A stretch of DNA of 64,000 bases from Saccharopolyspora gregorii. GTDB taxonomy: Bacteria; Actinomycetota; Actinomycetes; Mycobacteriales; Pseudonocardiaceae. Below the pieces are notes generated by a model, which saw nothing but the letters and a program-made list of their open reading frames with translations, did not search any database and was not told the DNA's origin. The stretch's first letter is position 1, and each line of letters begins with the position of its first letter. Location: assembly GCF_024734405.1 (NCBI RefSeq), contig NZ_CP059556.1, positions 3,162,001 through 3,226,000 on the forward strand, given 5' to 3'. Below, in pieces: positions 1-8,861 of the stretch. The translations under genes were made by a program, and so were the position numbers.

Positions 1-964
1 CGACCACGTCCGGTCCGTCCAGGCGCACCGCGTGGGTGATCATGCCGGTCTCGGTGGCGCCGTAGGTGTTGAGCAACCGGACGTGCCCGGCGCCGAGCCG
101 CCCCCAGCGTTCCAGCATGTCCGCCCGGCACGCCTCCCCGCCGATGATCACGGTGCGCACGCAGCCCGGCAGCGGTGCGCCCTCGTCCAGCAGCCGGTTC
201 ACCAGCAGCAGCCAATAGCTCGTGGTCAGGTTGAGCACGCTGATCTCGTGCTCGGCCAGCACCTCCGACATGCGCACGTCGCAGTCGTCGTCGATGACGA
301 GCGTCCCGCCCCCGGTCAGGGTCGGCAGCACCTCCTCCAGGCTCGTGTCGCTGGCCGCGCTGTGGAAGTACAGCGCCGTCTCGCCGGGCCGGATGCCGAA
401 CAGCTCGCGCAGCCGCGGGACGGTCGCGGCCAGCGCGCTGTGCGGCAGCACCACGCCCTTGGGAGCTCCGGTCGAGCCGGAGGTGAACAGCACGTAGGCC
501 GGGTCCCCTGCGACGACGGGTTCGGCGGCCTCGCGCACCGGCAGGTCCGCGTTCGTCCAGTTGATCTCGATCAGCTCCGGCACCGGCGGCCGGTACCCGG
601 TGGCGGCGGTCGCGACCACTTCGACGCAGCCGGTCGCGGCCAGCACCGAACGCAGGTACGCCGAAGGCGCGTCCGGGTCGACCGGCAGGTAGCAGCGCCC
701 GGCGGCGAGCACGCCGAGCATCGCGGCCACGTCGTGCGCGGACCGGTGCGCGACGACGCCGACCGGGGGTTGCTCGTGCTCGGCGCGAGGCGTGACGGCG
801 TCGGCGACGGCACTGACCCAGCGGGCGAGCGTGCGGTAGCTGACGGCCACGCCGTCGCTGACGATCGCCGGGCAATCCGGGTCCGCGCGGGCGTGCGCGA
901 ACACGCCGTCCACGATGTTGGCCGGCGCGATGGTGGGGGGTGCGTCGAGGTCGGGCGTGCTCAT
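1..964 (-). CDS. NRPS adenylation domain protein, 3' end beyond the left edge
   Basis: Activates an amino acid as its adenylate for loading onto a carrier domain. The visible 321 residues start at an ATG whose A overlaps the TGA of the preceding T-C gene, so the two are translationally coupled. Core motifs are FTSGSTGAPKG (residues 160-170) and YGATETG (301-307). The A4 region reads SDTSLEE (205-211), which keeps the Asp that holds the substrate amino group. Aligning by eye to GrsA gives a partial pocket of D-T-E-N-I-G-T-M-I; the acidic residue at position 239 suits a basic substrate such as beta-lysine. In streptothricin synthesis stand-alone A domains (ORF5, ORF19) do this job. Whether a carrier domain follows cannot be seen because the gene leaves the window. 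Confidence 0.9.
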   Translation of the reverse strand, partial: MSTPDLDAPPTIAPANIVDGVFAHARADPDCPAIVSDGVAVSYRTLARWVSAVADAVTPRAEHEQPPVGVVAHRSAHDVAAMLGVLAAGRCYLPVDPDAPSAYLRSVLAATGCVEVVATAATGYRPPVPELIEINWTNADLPVREAAEPVVAGDPAYVLFTSGSTGAPKGVVLPHSALAATVPRLRELFGIRPGETALYFHSAASDTSLEEVLPTLTGGGTLVIDDDCDVRMSEVLAEHEISVLNLTTSYWLLLVNRLLDEGAPLPGCVRTVIIGGEACRADMLERWGRLGAGHVRLLNTYGATETGMITHAVRLDGPDVV

Positions 965-2571
965 CAGCGCTCGCTCCTGTGCGGTTCGGGGGACGTCTCG
1001 GGTCGGCACGCCCGGCGGCGGTGCTCGGCGGCCAGGCGCCGGATCGTCGCGGGCACGTGCAGGGCGCGGGAGTACCACCACTCGACGCGCAGTTCACCGT
1101 CGGAGATCATCGCCAGCACCTCGATCAGGTGCGGCCGGGACCAGTCGGCGGCGGTGATCCCGGTGGGCTGCTCGTCGGCGACGTCGATCAGCACCTCGCC
1201 GATCGGCAGCGCGTCCTCGTCGCCCTCGTAGTCGAAGGACACGTCGGAGCGGGCGGCCGAGCGCAACCGGCCGGAGGGACGCGGTCTGCCGTGGTGGCGC
1301 AGCGCGCCGTAGCCGACACCGCCGTGCGGCATGCCGTCGAGGTGGTCGCGGGTGCCGATGAGCCCGCCCGCCCGGGACAGGCGCACCGGCACGGACACCG
1401 TGAACCAGCCGGTGGTGCGGCCGAGGTCGACGGGGGCGAGATCCTCGTCGCGACCGTGGCGCAGCACGTCGAGCCGGAACCGGTCGGTGCCGCACCACGT
1501 CGCCAGCACCTCGCCGAGCGCGTGCAGCAGCACCGTCGCGGGCGGCACCCGCTCTCCGCCCACCGCGGTCGTCAGGAGGCGGCCGGTCTGCTCCCGGGTG
1601 AACCGTTCCACGTGGATCTCCGCGGTGGCGCCGGTGTTCGCCCGGTGCGGGTCGTCGTGCGGGAAGTCCAGCGGCACCGCGGCGGGGGTGTCGAGCACGC
1701 CGGTCCACCACGGCAGTTCCGCTTCCGCACCGGGTGTCCGGGCGTACTCGGCGACCGCCGCGGCCCACCGCAGCGCGGACGTGCCCTCACCGGGCAGCGC
1801 CGGTTCGGCGCCCGCCTCGGCGGCCGCGGCGAGGTGCTCCAGGTCGGCGAGGATGATCGGCCAGGACATCAGGTCGACGGTCAGCTGGTGTGCGGTCACC
1901 AGCAGCCACCCGGGTGCGTCGCCCGCGTCGAAGAAGACGCAGCGGAAGGTGCGGCCCGCGGCCAGGTCCAGCTCGCGCTGCTCCCGCTCCGCGCGCCGCA
2001 GCACCTGCTCGCCCGCCCGCCGTTCACCGAGGCCGGTGACGTCGACCTGGTGGAACACCGCATCCCGGTCGCCGTCCTCGGCGTCCCACGAAGTCTGCCT
2101 CGGCCGCTGCCCGGGCCGGTCCTCCACCCGCAGCCGCAGCGACTGGTGCCGGACCACGAGGCCGCGCACCGCGGTGCGCAAGGTCGCGCCGCGCACCGCG
2201 GGGCGGGTGCGGAACAGCAGCGACTGGTTCCAGTGGTCGCGCCCGCCGCGCTGCATGTCCCAGGCGTGCTCCTGGGAGGGCGCGAACACCACCGGGCCGA
2301 GCAGTTCACCGCCGGCGCCGCCGGCCGTGCCCTCCCGCGCGCGCACCGTCCGCACGAGCGCGTCCAGCGTCAGGTCCGGGTCGAGCAGTTCCCGCAGCGC
2401 GATCCGGGCCGCGAACTCGATCTCGGCGCTGCGGGCGAGGCGGATCAGGTCCAGCGAGTCGACGCCCTGCTGCCACAGCGCCGTCGCGGGATCGAACTCC
2501 GCGGTCACCAGCCGATGCCCGAGCAGTTCCACCAGCCGGTCCCGCACCCGCTGGTCGTCCCCGCCGGTCAT
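964..2571 (-). CDS. NRPS thiolation-condensation (T-C) didomain protein
   Basis: 535 residues. An N-terminal carrier domain has its phosphopantetheine serine at S39 (GVDSLDL), followed by a condensation domain from about residue 95 with the C2-type motif RHQSLR (141-146). The architecture is that of streptothricin ORF18, whose T domain carries the beta-lysine chain and whose C domain releases it onto the amino sugar-lactam acceptor. The expected HHxxxDG catalytic motif reads HQLTVDL (228-234): the second, normally catalytic histidine is Gln and the Gly is Leu, followed by an otherwise usual MSW. The domain may therefore use another base or be a modified acyl acceptor site. ATG overlaps the upstream carbamoyltransferase stop (ATGA) and the TGA overlaps the next A-domain start. 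Confidence 0.88.
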   Translation of the reverse strand: MTGGDDQRVRDRLVELLGHRLVTAEFDPATALWQQGVDSLDLIRLARSAEIEFAARIALRELLDPDLTLDALVRTVRAREGTAGGAGGELLGPVVFAPSQEHAWDMQRGGRDHWNQSLLFRTRPAVRGATLRTAVRGLVVRHQSLRLRVEDRPGQRPRQTSWDAEDGDRDAVFHQVDVTGLGERRAGEQVLRRAEREQRELDLAAGRTFRCVFFDAGDAPGWLLVTAHQLTVDLMSWPIILADLEHLAAAAEAGAEPALPGEGTSALRWAAAVAEYARTPGAEAELPWWTGVLDTPAAVPLDFPHDDPHRANTGATAEIHVERFTREQTGRLLTTAVGGERVPPATVLLHALGEVLATWCGTDRFRLDVLRHGRDEDLAPVDLGRTTGWFTVSVPVRLSRAGGLIGTRDHLDGMPHGGVGYGALRHHGRPRPSGRLRSAARSDVSFDYEGDEDALPIGEVLIDVADEQPTGITAADWSRPHLIEVLAMISDGELRVEWWYSRALHVPATIRRLAAEHRRRACRPETSPEPHRSER

Positions 2572-4286
2572 GACCGCCCCCCGGTGTCCCGGCGCACCAG
2601 GAACGGTCCGAGCGCCACCGCGTCGAGCGGGCACCGGGCGAAGGTCGCCAGCGCGTCGTCCGGGGAGCACACGACGGGTTCTTCCTTGCCGTTGAACGAG
2701 GTGTTGAGCACGACCGGGACACCGGTGCGCTCGCCCACCGCACCGAGCAGCCGGTGGTAGAGCGGGTCGACGTCGGCGGAGACGGTCTGCGGCCGGGTGG
2801 TGCGGTCCTCGTGCACCACCGCGGGCATCAGCTCCCGGGAGCTCTCCGGCACCGGGGTGGTCACGATCATGTACGGCAGCGGGGTGGGAACGCCGAGCAG
2901 TTCCGGCGCGGCTTCCGCGGGCAGGCTCGGTGCGAACGGGCGCCACGCCTCCCGGTCCTTGACCCGCACGTTGACCCGGTCGCGCTGGGACAGCGGCGCG
3001 GGGCGGGTGAGGATGCTGCGGTGGCCCAGCGCGCGCGGACCGCCCTCCGCCGCGCCTTGCACCCAGCCCACCACGTCGCCGGCCGCGATCAGGTCGGCGG
3101 TGGCCTCGGCGATGTCGGCCGGTTCGGTGTAGGCGATGCCGGCCGCCTCCAGCCGTTCCCGGATCCGCCCCGCGCTCCACCGCGGGCCCCAGGCCACCGA
3201 CCCGGTCATCGGCCGCACCCGTTCGCCTGCCTCGGCGGCGACGAACGCCGCGGCGCCGAGCGCGACGCCCTGGTCCCCGGCCAGCGGCTGCACGAACAGG
3301 TCGCGGACCTCCGGCATCCGCAGCAGCTTCCCGTTGAGGGTGGCGTTGAACGCGACACCGCCCGCCAGCAGCAACGTGCGCTGCCCGGTTTCGCGCAGCA
3401 GCGCGCGCACCAGGCCCATCGCGCACTGCTCCACGGCGGACTGCGCGGTGGCGGCGAGGTCCCGGTAGTCGAACGGATCCCGCTCGGTCACCCGCCGGAA
3501 CCGGCCGATCGCCGGGTCGAAGCGGGTGCTGACCCGGTTCGGCGGCAACGGCTGCGTGCGCGCCAGGTGCTCCCGCCACAGCTCCAGCGCCGCGGACTCC
3601 TCGTCGGTGCTGCCGCGCGCGAGCAGGCCCTCCGGGACGGCGTCGAGGGTGTAGCCGTCGTCGGTGAACCCGAACGTGCCGAACGTGGCGTCGCCGGGCG
3701 TGCCGTAGGAGGCCAGCCCCATCATCTTCCCGGCCGCGTCGCCGCCCAGTCCGACGTGCTCGCACACCGCGGAGTAGAAGTAGCCCAGCGACCAGCCGGG
3801 CCGAACCGAGCGCAGCATCCGCACCCTGCCCCGCTCGCCCACGGCGAGGCTCGCGCTCTCGTTCTCGCCCTGGCCGTCGAGCACCAGGATCGCGCCGCGG
3901 TCGTGGCCGGAGAGGTGGTAGGCGCTGGCCGCGTGCGCGTGGTGGTGGCCGACGAACGTCAGCTGCGGGTCGCGGCCGCGCGGGAACAGCGCCGCGGGCA
4001 GCAAGTGCTCCAGCGCGTCGCGTTCGCACGAGAACCAGTCCAACCCGCGATCGCGGTAGAGCCGCGGCAGGTCCCAGCCGTGGGCGACGACGTCCACGTC
4101 GTCCAGCGCGAGTCCGGCGCGGTCCAGGCAGTGCGCGGTCGCGTTCAGCGGCGCCGCGCCGTAGGCGTGCTTGTGCCGGGTGAAGCGCTCCTCTTCGGCG
4201 AACGCCACCACTTCTCCGTCGATGAGCAGGCAGGCCGCCGCGTCATGACTGACACCGGGCCACCCGTTGACTCCGAGAACGCGCAT
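2568..4286 (-). CDS. O-carbamoyltransferase, NodU/CmcH/TobZ family
   Basis: 572 residues. Transfers a carbamoyl group from carbamoyl phosphate, via carbamoyl-adenylate, to a hydroxyl, here probably on the amino sugar. The N-terminal Kae1-like domain shows the metal-binding HHHAHAASAYH stretch (114-124) and DGQGE (137-141). The C-terminal YrdC-like part has KDREAWRPFAPS and VLNTSFNGKEEPV. The ATG at 4286 is preceded by AAAGGA at good spacing, and the N-terminus MRVLGVNGWPGVSHDAA is typical of the family. Streptothricins carry a carbamoyl group on the gulosamine, so this fits the rest of the cluster. The 5' end faces the divergent CocE-like gene, whose proposed start lies inside this one. Confidence 0.93.
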   Translation of the reverse strand: MRVLGVNGWPGVSHDAAACLLIDGEVVAFAEEERFTRHKHAYGAAPLNATAHCLDRAGLALDDVDVVAHGWDLPRLYRDRGLDWFSCERDALEHLLPAALFPRGRDPQLTFVGHHHAHAASAYHLSGHDRGAILVLDGQGENESASLAVGERGRVRMLRSVRPGWSLGYFYSAVCEHVGLGGDAAGKMMGLASYGTPGDATFGTFGFTDDGYTLDAVPEGLLARGSTDEESAALELWREHLARTQPLPPNRVSTRFDPAIGRFRRVTERDPFDYRDLAATAQSAVEQCAMGLVRALLRETGQRTLLLAGGVAFNATLNGKLLRMPEVRDLFVQPLAGDQGVALGAAAFVAAEAGERVRPMTGSVAWGPRWSAGRIRERLEAAGIAYTEPADIAEATADLIAAGDVVGWVQGAAEGGPRALGHRSILTRPAPLSQRDRVNVRVKDREAWRPFAPSLPAEAAPELLGVPTPLPYMIVTTPVPESSRELMPAVVHEDRTTRPQTVSADVDPLYHRLLGAVGERTGVPVVLNTSFNGKEEPVVCSPDDALATFARCPLDAVALGPFLVRRDTGGRS

Positions 4287-5957
4287 GCTCGATCCTTTGC
4301 CCACTGTGCTGACAACGGCTGCGCACCGGATCGGTGCGCGACTGATCCGGGAGCGGAAACGGACATCAAAGTCACCCGCGGATTGCGGATTCCGCTGCGG
4401 GACAACACTGTTCTCCTCGCCGACCTGTACCGGCCGGACACGGCGGACCGGCTGCCGACCGCGGTGCGGCGCACCCCTTACGGCCGTTCGGGAGCGCCCG
4501 GGGGACGGTCCGTGGACGGGCTGCGCCTGGTGCGGGCCGGGTACAACCTGCTGGTGCAGAGCACGCGCGGCCGGGACGGTTCCGATGGCGCCTTCCGGCC
4601 GTTCGCCACCGAACGCGAGGACGGCGCCGACACGCTCGACTGGGTCGCCGCTCAGCCGTGGTGCGACGGCAGGACCGCGCTGTTCGGCCGCTCCTACGAG
4701 GGCATGGCGGCGCTGCTGGCGGCGCCGGATTCCGGGTGCGGAGCGGTCGCCGCGCAGGTCGCGCCCGGTTCCCGCGCCGGTGCCACGCGTTCCGGTGGTG
4801 CGTTCCAGCTCGGGTTCTGCCTGCACTGGGTGCTGTGCGATCTGGTGCTGCCCGAGCTCGCGGCCGGTTCGGCGGCGGCCGCCGAGGTCATCGCCGCGCT
4901 CGACGACATCGACCGGCTCTACGCCGATCCCGGTGCGGCGCTGGAGCTGCTGGACAGGTGCGCGCCGTACTACCGGGACTGGCTGGAGGAACCCGCGGTG
5001 GCGGAGGAACCCGCCGCGGGACCGCCGCTGCTGAGCATCGGCGGCTGGTACGACATCTTCCTCGCCGACGGCCTCGCGGCGCGCTCCCGGCGGCCCGAGC
5101 TGTCCACGTTGGTCGTCGGACCCTGGTCGCACTGCGTCACCGGCGGGATCTTCCCGCAGCGGCGCTACGGCCACGCCGCCGACGAGGACGTCGTCGACAT
5201 CACCGCCCTGCACATCGCGCACTTCGACCGGGCGTTGAAGGGCCGGGACACCGCGCCCGGCGCGCCGGTCCGGTTGTTCGTCACCGGAGCCGACGAGTGG
5301 CGCGACTTCCCGTGCTGGCCGGTTCCCGGCACCACCGACCAGGCCGTGCACCTGGCCGGCCGGGGACGGGCCGCCGAAGGCGACGGGCGGTTGCTGCCCG
5401 AGCCGGCGGAGCCCGCATCGGACCAGCTGCGCCACGACCCGGCCGCACCGGTGCCCACGTGCGGCGGGGCCACGCTGATGACCGGGATGTTCGTCGGCGC
5501 CGACTGCGGCCCCCTCGACCAGCGCGACGTCGAACGACACCCCCACGTGCTGCGCTACACCGGTGACCGGCTGCACCGGCCGCTCACCGTCATCGGCGAG
5601 GTGCGGGTGGTGCTCGGTTTCGCCGCCACCACCCCCGATGCGGACTTGGCGGCGAAGCTCGTCGACGTGCACCCGGACGGCCGGGCCGAGCTGCTCTGCG
5701 ACGGCGTGCTGCGCGCCCGCCACCGCGACCCGGGCGCCCCGGCCGGTCTGGAACCCGGCCGGATCACCGAGCTCGCGGTGCGGCTGGGCGCGGTGGCGCA
5801 CCGGTTCGGCGCGGGACACCGCATCCGGCTCGACCTCGCCGCGAGCAACTTCCCCCGGTTCGACCTCGACCCCGCCCTGGCCGCGGGCGTGGTCGGCGCG
5901 GTGCACCACGGTGGCGCTCACGGGTCCTGCCTGGTGCTGCCGGTGTCCCCGGACTGA
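4245..5957 (+). CDS. CocE/NonD family hydrolase (X-Pro dipeptidyl-peptidase S15 type)
   Basis: 570 residues from the only in-frame ATG. An alpha/beta-hydrolase core is followed by a C-terminal jelly-roll domain. The triad is visible: nucleophile in GRSYEG (S150), GGWYD (D270) and GPWSH (H296), matching the cocaine-esterase pattern GxSYxG. Homology begins only near residue 42 (VTRGLRIPLRDN), so the first 40 residues may not be translated; a shorter form would need a non-standard start. Relatives hydrolyse esters and amides including acyl-peptide and beta-lactam ester bonds. It is the only plus-strand gene inside the minus-strand cluster: it overlaps the carbamoyltransferase start by 42 bp and its 3' end overlaps the glycosyltransferase by 40 bp. 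A role in maturation or inactivation of the product is inference. Confidence 0.85.
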   Translation: MTDTGPPVDSENAHARSFAHCADNGCAPDRCATDPGAETDIKVTRGLRIPLRDNTVLLADLYRPDTADRLPTAVRRTPYGRSGAPGGRSVDGLRLVRAGYNLLVQSTRGRDGSDGAFRPFATEREDGADTLDWVAAQPWCDGRTALFGRSYEGMAALLAAPDSGCGAVAAQVAPGSRAGATRSGGAFQLGFCLHWVLCDLVLPELAAGSAAAAEVIAALDDIDRLYADPGAALELLDRCAPYYRDWLEEPAVAEEPAAGPPLLSIGGWYDIFLADGLAARSRRPELSTLVVGPWSHCVTGGIFPQRRYGHAADEDVVDITALHIAHFDRALKGRDTAPGAPVRLFVTGADEWRDFPCWPVPGTTDQAVHLAGRGRAAEGDGRLLPEPAEPASDQLRHDPAAPVPTCGGATLMTGMFVGADCGPLDQRDVERHPHVLRYTGDRLHRPLTVIGEVRVVLGFAATTPDADLAAKLVDVHPDGRAELLCDGVLRARHRDPGAPAGLEPGRITELAVRLGAVAHRFGAGHRIRLDLAASNFPRFDLDPALAAGVVGAVHHGGAHGSCLVLPVSPD

Positions 5958-6949
5958 TCGCCGGCCGCGGCGATCGGGGTGCCGTGGCGCGCGTGCGACT
6001 CCCGCAACCGCCGCTTCTGCTCGGGGCTCAGCTCGCAGCAGTGCTGCGGGATGGCGTGCACCATCCGGACCCGCCGCGCCGTCGCCGGGTACCGCGCCCG
6101 CACCCGGTAGGGGTCCCGCAGCAGGTGGTGGAGCGTTCCGGTGTGCAGCGCCGCCTTGAGCACCGCGTAGTACGCGGCGGCACCGATCCCCTTGCGCCGC
6201 GCGCAGTGCAGCAGCGTCCGCGACGCCTCGAAGCACCGCCACAGCACCGGCACGGCCGGGGTGGTGAACACGCCCAGCTCCTGGGCGATGCCCTCCCCGA
6301 TGCCGTAGCGGAAGTAGCTGCGCACGTTCTGGAACCCGCGCTGCGCGTCGTGGAAGATCCGCGCCTCCGGCAGGGAGCGCACCGCGATCCCGGCCAGCTG
6401 CAACCGGAAGTCGAACTCGCGGTCCTCGCACCAGTGGATCAGCGGGTTGAAGTGGTAGCCGCCGATGCGCTCGACGATGCCGCGGTCGTAGACCAGCGGC
6501 GGGGACAACGCGCTGATGTAGTCGCCCTCGTCGTACTCGCGGACCCGGGCGGTGAGCCTGCTCAGCAGCTCGTCGGCTTCGCCGTAGACGACCTGCCCCT
6601 TGACCACCGGGTCGGTCAGCGCCGCGCGCACCATCGACCGGATCACGCCGGGCGCGAAGGTGCAGTCGGAGTCCATCAGCAGCAGGTAGCGGCCCGCGGC
6701 GGCCTCGGCCCCGGCGTTGTAGGCGGCGCCGAGGTTGCCCGCGTCGGCGATCTCGGTGATCGTCAGCGGTTCGGGCCGGGCCGCCAGCAGGGCGCGGATC
6801 TGGGCGGTGGCGCCGTTGAGCGCCAGCACCACCTCCACGTCCTCGTCGATGGAGTTCAGGCACTCGGCGATGCGCACGTCGTCGCGCAGCGCGATGATCA
6901 CGCTGGTCGCGGCCAGCGCGCGCGACAGCTCCGGTTCGTCGTCGCCCAC
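5918..6949 (-). CDS. Glycosyltransferase family 2
   Basis: 343 residues. The GT-A fold is recognisable from the N-terminal SVIIALRDD strand, the conserved AGNLGAAYNAG segment (70-80) and the nucleotide-sugar/metal site MDSDCTF with DSD at 93-95. A later WCEDREFDFR segment matches the acidic ED motif of the family. No membrane helix is evident, so it is probably cytoplasmic. In this setting it is the best candidate to attach the N-acetylated amino sugar to the streptolidine-type acceptor, or to modify the aglycone. It lies 3 bp after the ATP-grasp stop, in one operon with the deacetylase and epimerase. Its last 40 bp overlap the convergent CocE-like gene. Confidence 0.88.
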   Translation of the reverse strand: MGDDEPELSRALAATSVIIALRDDVRIAECLNSIDEDVEVVLALNGATAQIRALLAARPEPLTITEIADAGNLGAAYNAGAEAAAGRYLLLMDSDCTFAPGVIRSMVRAALTDPVVKGQVVYGEADELLSRLTARVREYDEGDYISALSPPLVYDRGIVERIGGYHFNPLIHWCEDREFDFRLQLAGIAVRSLPEARIFHDAQRGFQNVRSYFRYGIGEGIAQELGVFTTPAVPVLWRCFEASRTLLHCARRKGIGAAAYYAVLKAALHTGTLHHLLRDPYRVRARYPATARRVRMVHAIPQHCCELSPEQKRRLRESHARHGTPIAAAGDQSGDTGSTRQDP

Positions 6950-6952
6950 GGC

Positions 6953-8197
6953 TCACCTCTCCCGGTTCGGGTCGTCGGTCTCCAAGCGCACCGGCAGCGA
7001 GCGCAGCGCCGCGGCGGCCACGGACTCCGCTTCGGCGACCGACTCCCCGGTCGCGATGACGCCGCCGAGCACGTCGGTCCCGCTGCCGCAGCGCGGCAGC
7101 CTCGTGCCGGCGCGGGGGCGCACTCCCCAGAACAGGTCGTGCACCCGCGGGTCTCGCGGCACCTGGCCGAGATCTCCCGCCCAGGCCACGAATTCGCCGT
7201 CCACCGGGCGGAACCGCTGCACCACCGCCCGGCACCGGGTGGGCACGAGCTCGTCGACCGCGAGCGGCCTGCCCAGGGCGAGCCGGGCCAGGTTGGGCAG
7301 CGGGTCGACGCCGGTGCTCAGCGGCATCACCTCGGTGGCGATCCGGGCGCCGGTGATCCGCGCGGTGATCTCCAGCAGGAACACCTCGCCGTCCGCGGTG
7401 CGCAGCACATCGGTGTTGATCACAGCGGGATCCAGTTCCAGGGCCCGCGCGGCGGTGTGCACGACCGCCAGCACTTCGCGCACCTGCTCCGCGGTGAGCG
7501 CGGTGGGCAGGGTGTCACCGCTTTCCAGGAAGTGCGGTGCGAACAGCTCCTTGTTCCGGTAGTCGCGGTCGGCGAACCCGACCGGGTGCAGCACGCCGTC
7601 GGCGAGGAACGCGACCGCGGTGTGCTCGGTGCCCTCCAGGAATTCCTCCAGCACGATCCGGCCGGACCGGCTCAGCCGCAGCGCCCGCTCGACCAGCGGC
7701 CGCGCGGTCTCCGGACCGTCCACTTTGGCCACCCCCACCGATGAGGACCGGTCGCACGGTTTGACCACGGCGGGCAGTCCCAGTTCGCGCAGCCCGTCGA
7801 GCGCGCCGCGCAGCGTCGTGGCCACCGCGTGGCGGGGCGTGGCCACTCCGGCCGCGGCGAGCCGCCGCAGCCTGCGGTGCTTGAGGGTGCAGTCCAGCGC
7901 GACGCGCTCGGGCAGGCCCGGGCAGCCGAAACGGGCCGCCAGCCCGCTCACGGCGGGCGGGTTGTCGCAACCGAGGGACAGCACACCGTCGAGCCCCGTG
8001 ATCCCGGCTCCGGCGAGCCCGGCCGCGACCGCGTCCGCGTCGTGCGGGTCGACCCGCAGCACGGTGCCCGCGTCGCGGTGCGCGGCCGGCCCGGGGCGTT
8101 CGGTGGCGACCACGACCTCCAGGCCGAGGCGGGCCAGCGCGGAGACCGACCCGTCCATCCCGGCGCCGACGCCGCAGACCAGCAGCCGGCTACCCAC
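6953..8197 (-). CDS. ATP-grasp carboxylate-amine ligase
   Basis: 414 residues from a GTG that overlaps the preceding deacetylase stop by 8 bp. An N-terminal Rossmann-like half (VGSRLLVCGVGAGMDGSVSA) is followed by ATP-grasp elements: AVVKPCDRSSSVGV in the small lobe, IVLEEFLEGTEHT in the hinge, and the Mg-ATP site FLLEITARITGA, a variant of the usual EINAR. Such enzymes join a carboxylate, activated as acyl phosphate, to an amine. Here that could be lactam closure on the guanidine amino acid or addition of a free amino acid, outside the NRPS proteins. This is inference; the substrate cannot be read from the sequence. Confidence 0.88.
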   Translation of the reverse strand: MGSRLLVCGVGAGMDGSVSALARLGLEVVVATERPGPAAHRDAGTVLRVDPHDADAVAAGLAGAGITGLDGVLSLGCDNPPAVSGLAARFGCPGLPERVALDCTLKHRRLRRLAAAGVATPRHAVATTLRGALDGLRELGLPAVVKPCDRSSSVGVAKVDGPETARPLVERALRLSRSGRIVLEEFLEGTEHTAVAFLADGVLHPVGFADRDYRNKELFAPHFLESGDTLPTALTAEQVREVLAVVHTAARALELDPAVINTDVLRTADGEVFLLEITARITGARIATEVMPLSTGVDPLPNLARLALGRPLAVDELVPTRCRAVVQRFRPVDGEFVAWAGDLGQVPRDPRVHDLFWGVRPRAGTRLPRCGSGTDVLGGVIATGESVAEAESVAAAALRSLPVRLETDDPNRER

Positions 8198-8861
8198 GGG
8201 CGGCCACCTGCAGCACCTGGAACACCTCGGCGTGCCCGCCACCGGAGGTCAGCACGCCCCGGTAGGACGCCAGGCCGCGCACTCCCTCGTCCCAGCGGGC
8301 GTGCGCGAGCTGCGACCGGTAGCAGCCCATCGCGGCCACCTTCGCCTCCAGGTGCTCGCCGATGTCGCGCACGTGCTGGAACCGGGCCAGCGGCGACCAC
8401 ACCTCGTAGCCCAGCACCAGTTCCGGCGCGGACATCGGTTCGCCCGCTTCGCCGAAGAACGACGACTGGGCCATCCACAGCGCCTCCACTCCGAGCCGGT
8501 GCACCGCGCGGTGCTCGACGTCGTCGTCGTTGTCGTGCGGCAGGTACACCACCTGCGGGCGGGTTTCGCGCAGCGCCCGCACCACGTCGAGGTGCAACCG
8601 CCGGGACGACCGCAGATCGCGGGAGGGCTCGTCGAGCCGCACGCACCTGCTCACCCCGAGCACCGCGCAGGCGTCGGCGGTCTCCTGGGCGAACTCCTCA
8701 TCGGTGACGTCGTCGTCGAATCCGCTGCGTTCGCGTTCGACCACGACCACGACGGTCACCCGCGCTCCGTTCGCCGCGTGCGCGGCGATCGACCCGCCGC
8801 AGCCGATCACCTCGTCGTCCGGGTGCGGCGCGAGCACCAGCACGTCGCGGACCCCGGTCAC
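8190..8861 (-). CDS. PIG-L/LmbE family N-deacetylase
   Basis: 223 residues. The zinc-binding signature APHPDDE (11-17) and a later HRAVHRLGV segment give the metal ligands of the LmbE/MshB family. These enzymes remove an N-acetyl group from GlcNAc-type sugars. In the streptothricin pathway such a deacetylase frees the gulosamine amine, so the same step is likely here. The start is the GTG sharing bases with the epimerase stop (GTGA), which leaves MTGVRDVLVLAPHPDDE as a normal N-terminus; longer in-frame readings run into the epimerase gene. Confidence 0.92.
   Translation of the reverse strand: MTGVRDVLVLAPHPDDEVIGCGGSIAAHAANGARVTVVVVVERERSGFDDDVTDEEFAQETADACAVLGVSRCVRLDEPSRDLRSSRRLHLDVVRALRETRPQVVYLPHDNDDDVEHRAVHRLGVEALWMAQSSFFGEAGEPMSAPELVLGYEVWSPLARFQHVRDIGEHLEAKVAAMGCYRSQLAHARWDEGVRGLASYRGVLTSGGGHAEVFQVLQVAARG

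Noticed and set aside
32-2760. Plus-strand open frames over the A and T-C genes
   Set aside because: Low-complexity composition typical of antisense shadows; the minus-strand frames carry clear NRPS motifs.
2754-4200. Long plus-strand open frame running through the carbamoyltransferase gene into the CocE-like gene
   Set aside because: High GC leaves few stops; the upstream part is Arg/His/Gly-rich without homology. Only the part from about 4245 is coding.
4290-7235. Minus-strand open frame joining carbamoyltransferase to upstream sequence as one giant protein
   Set aside because: It crosses the CocE-like and glycosyltransferase genes in another frame; the true start with AAAGGA is at 4286.
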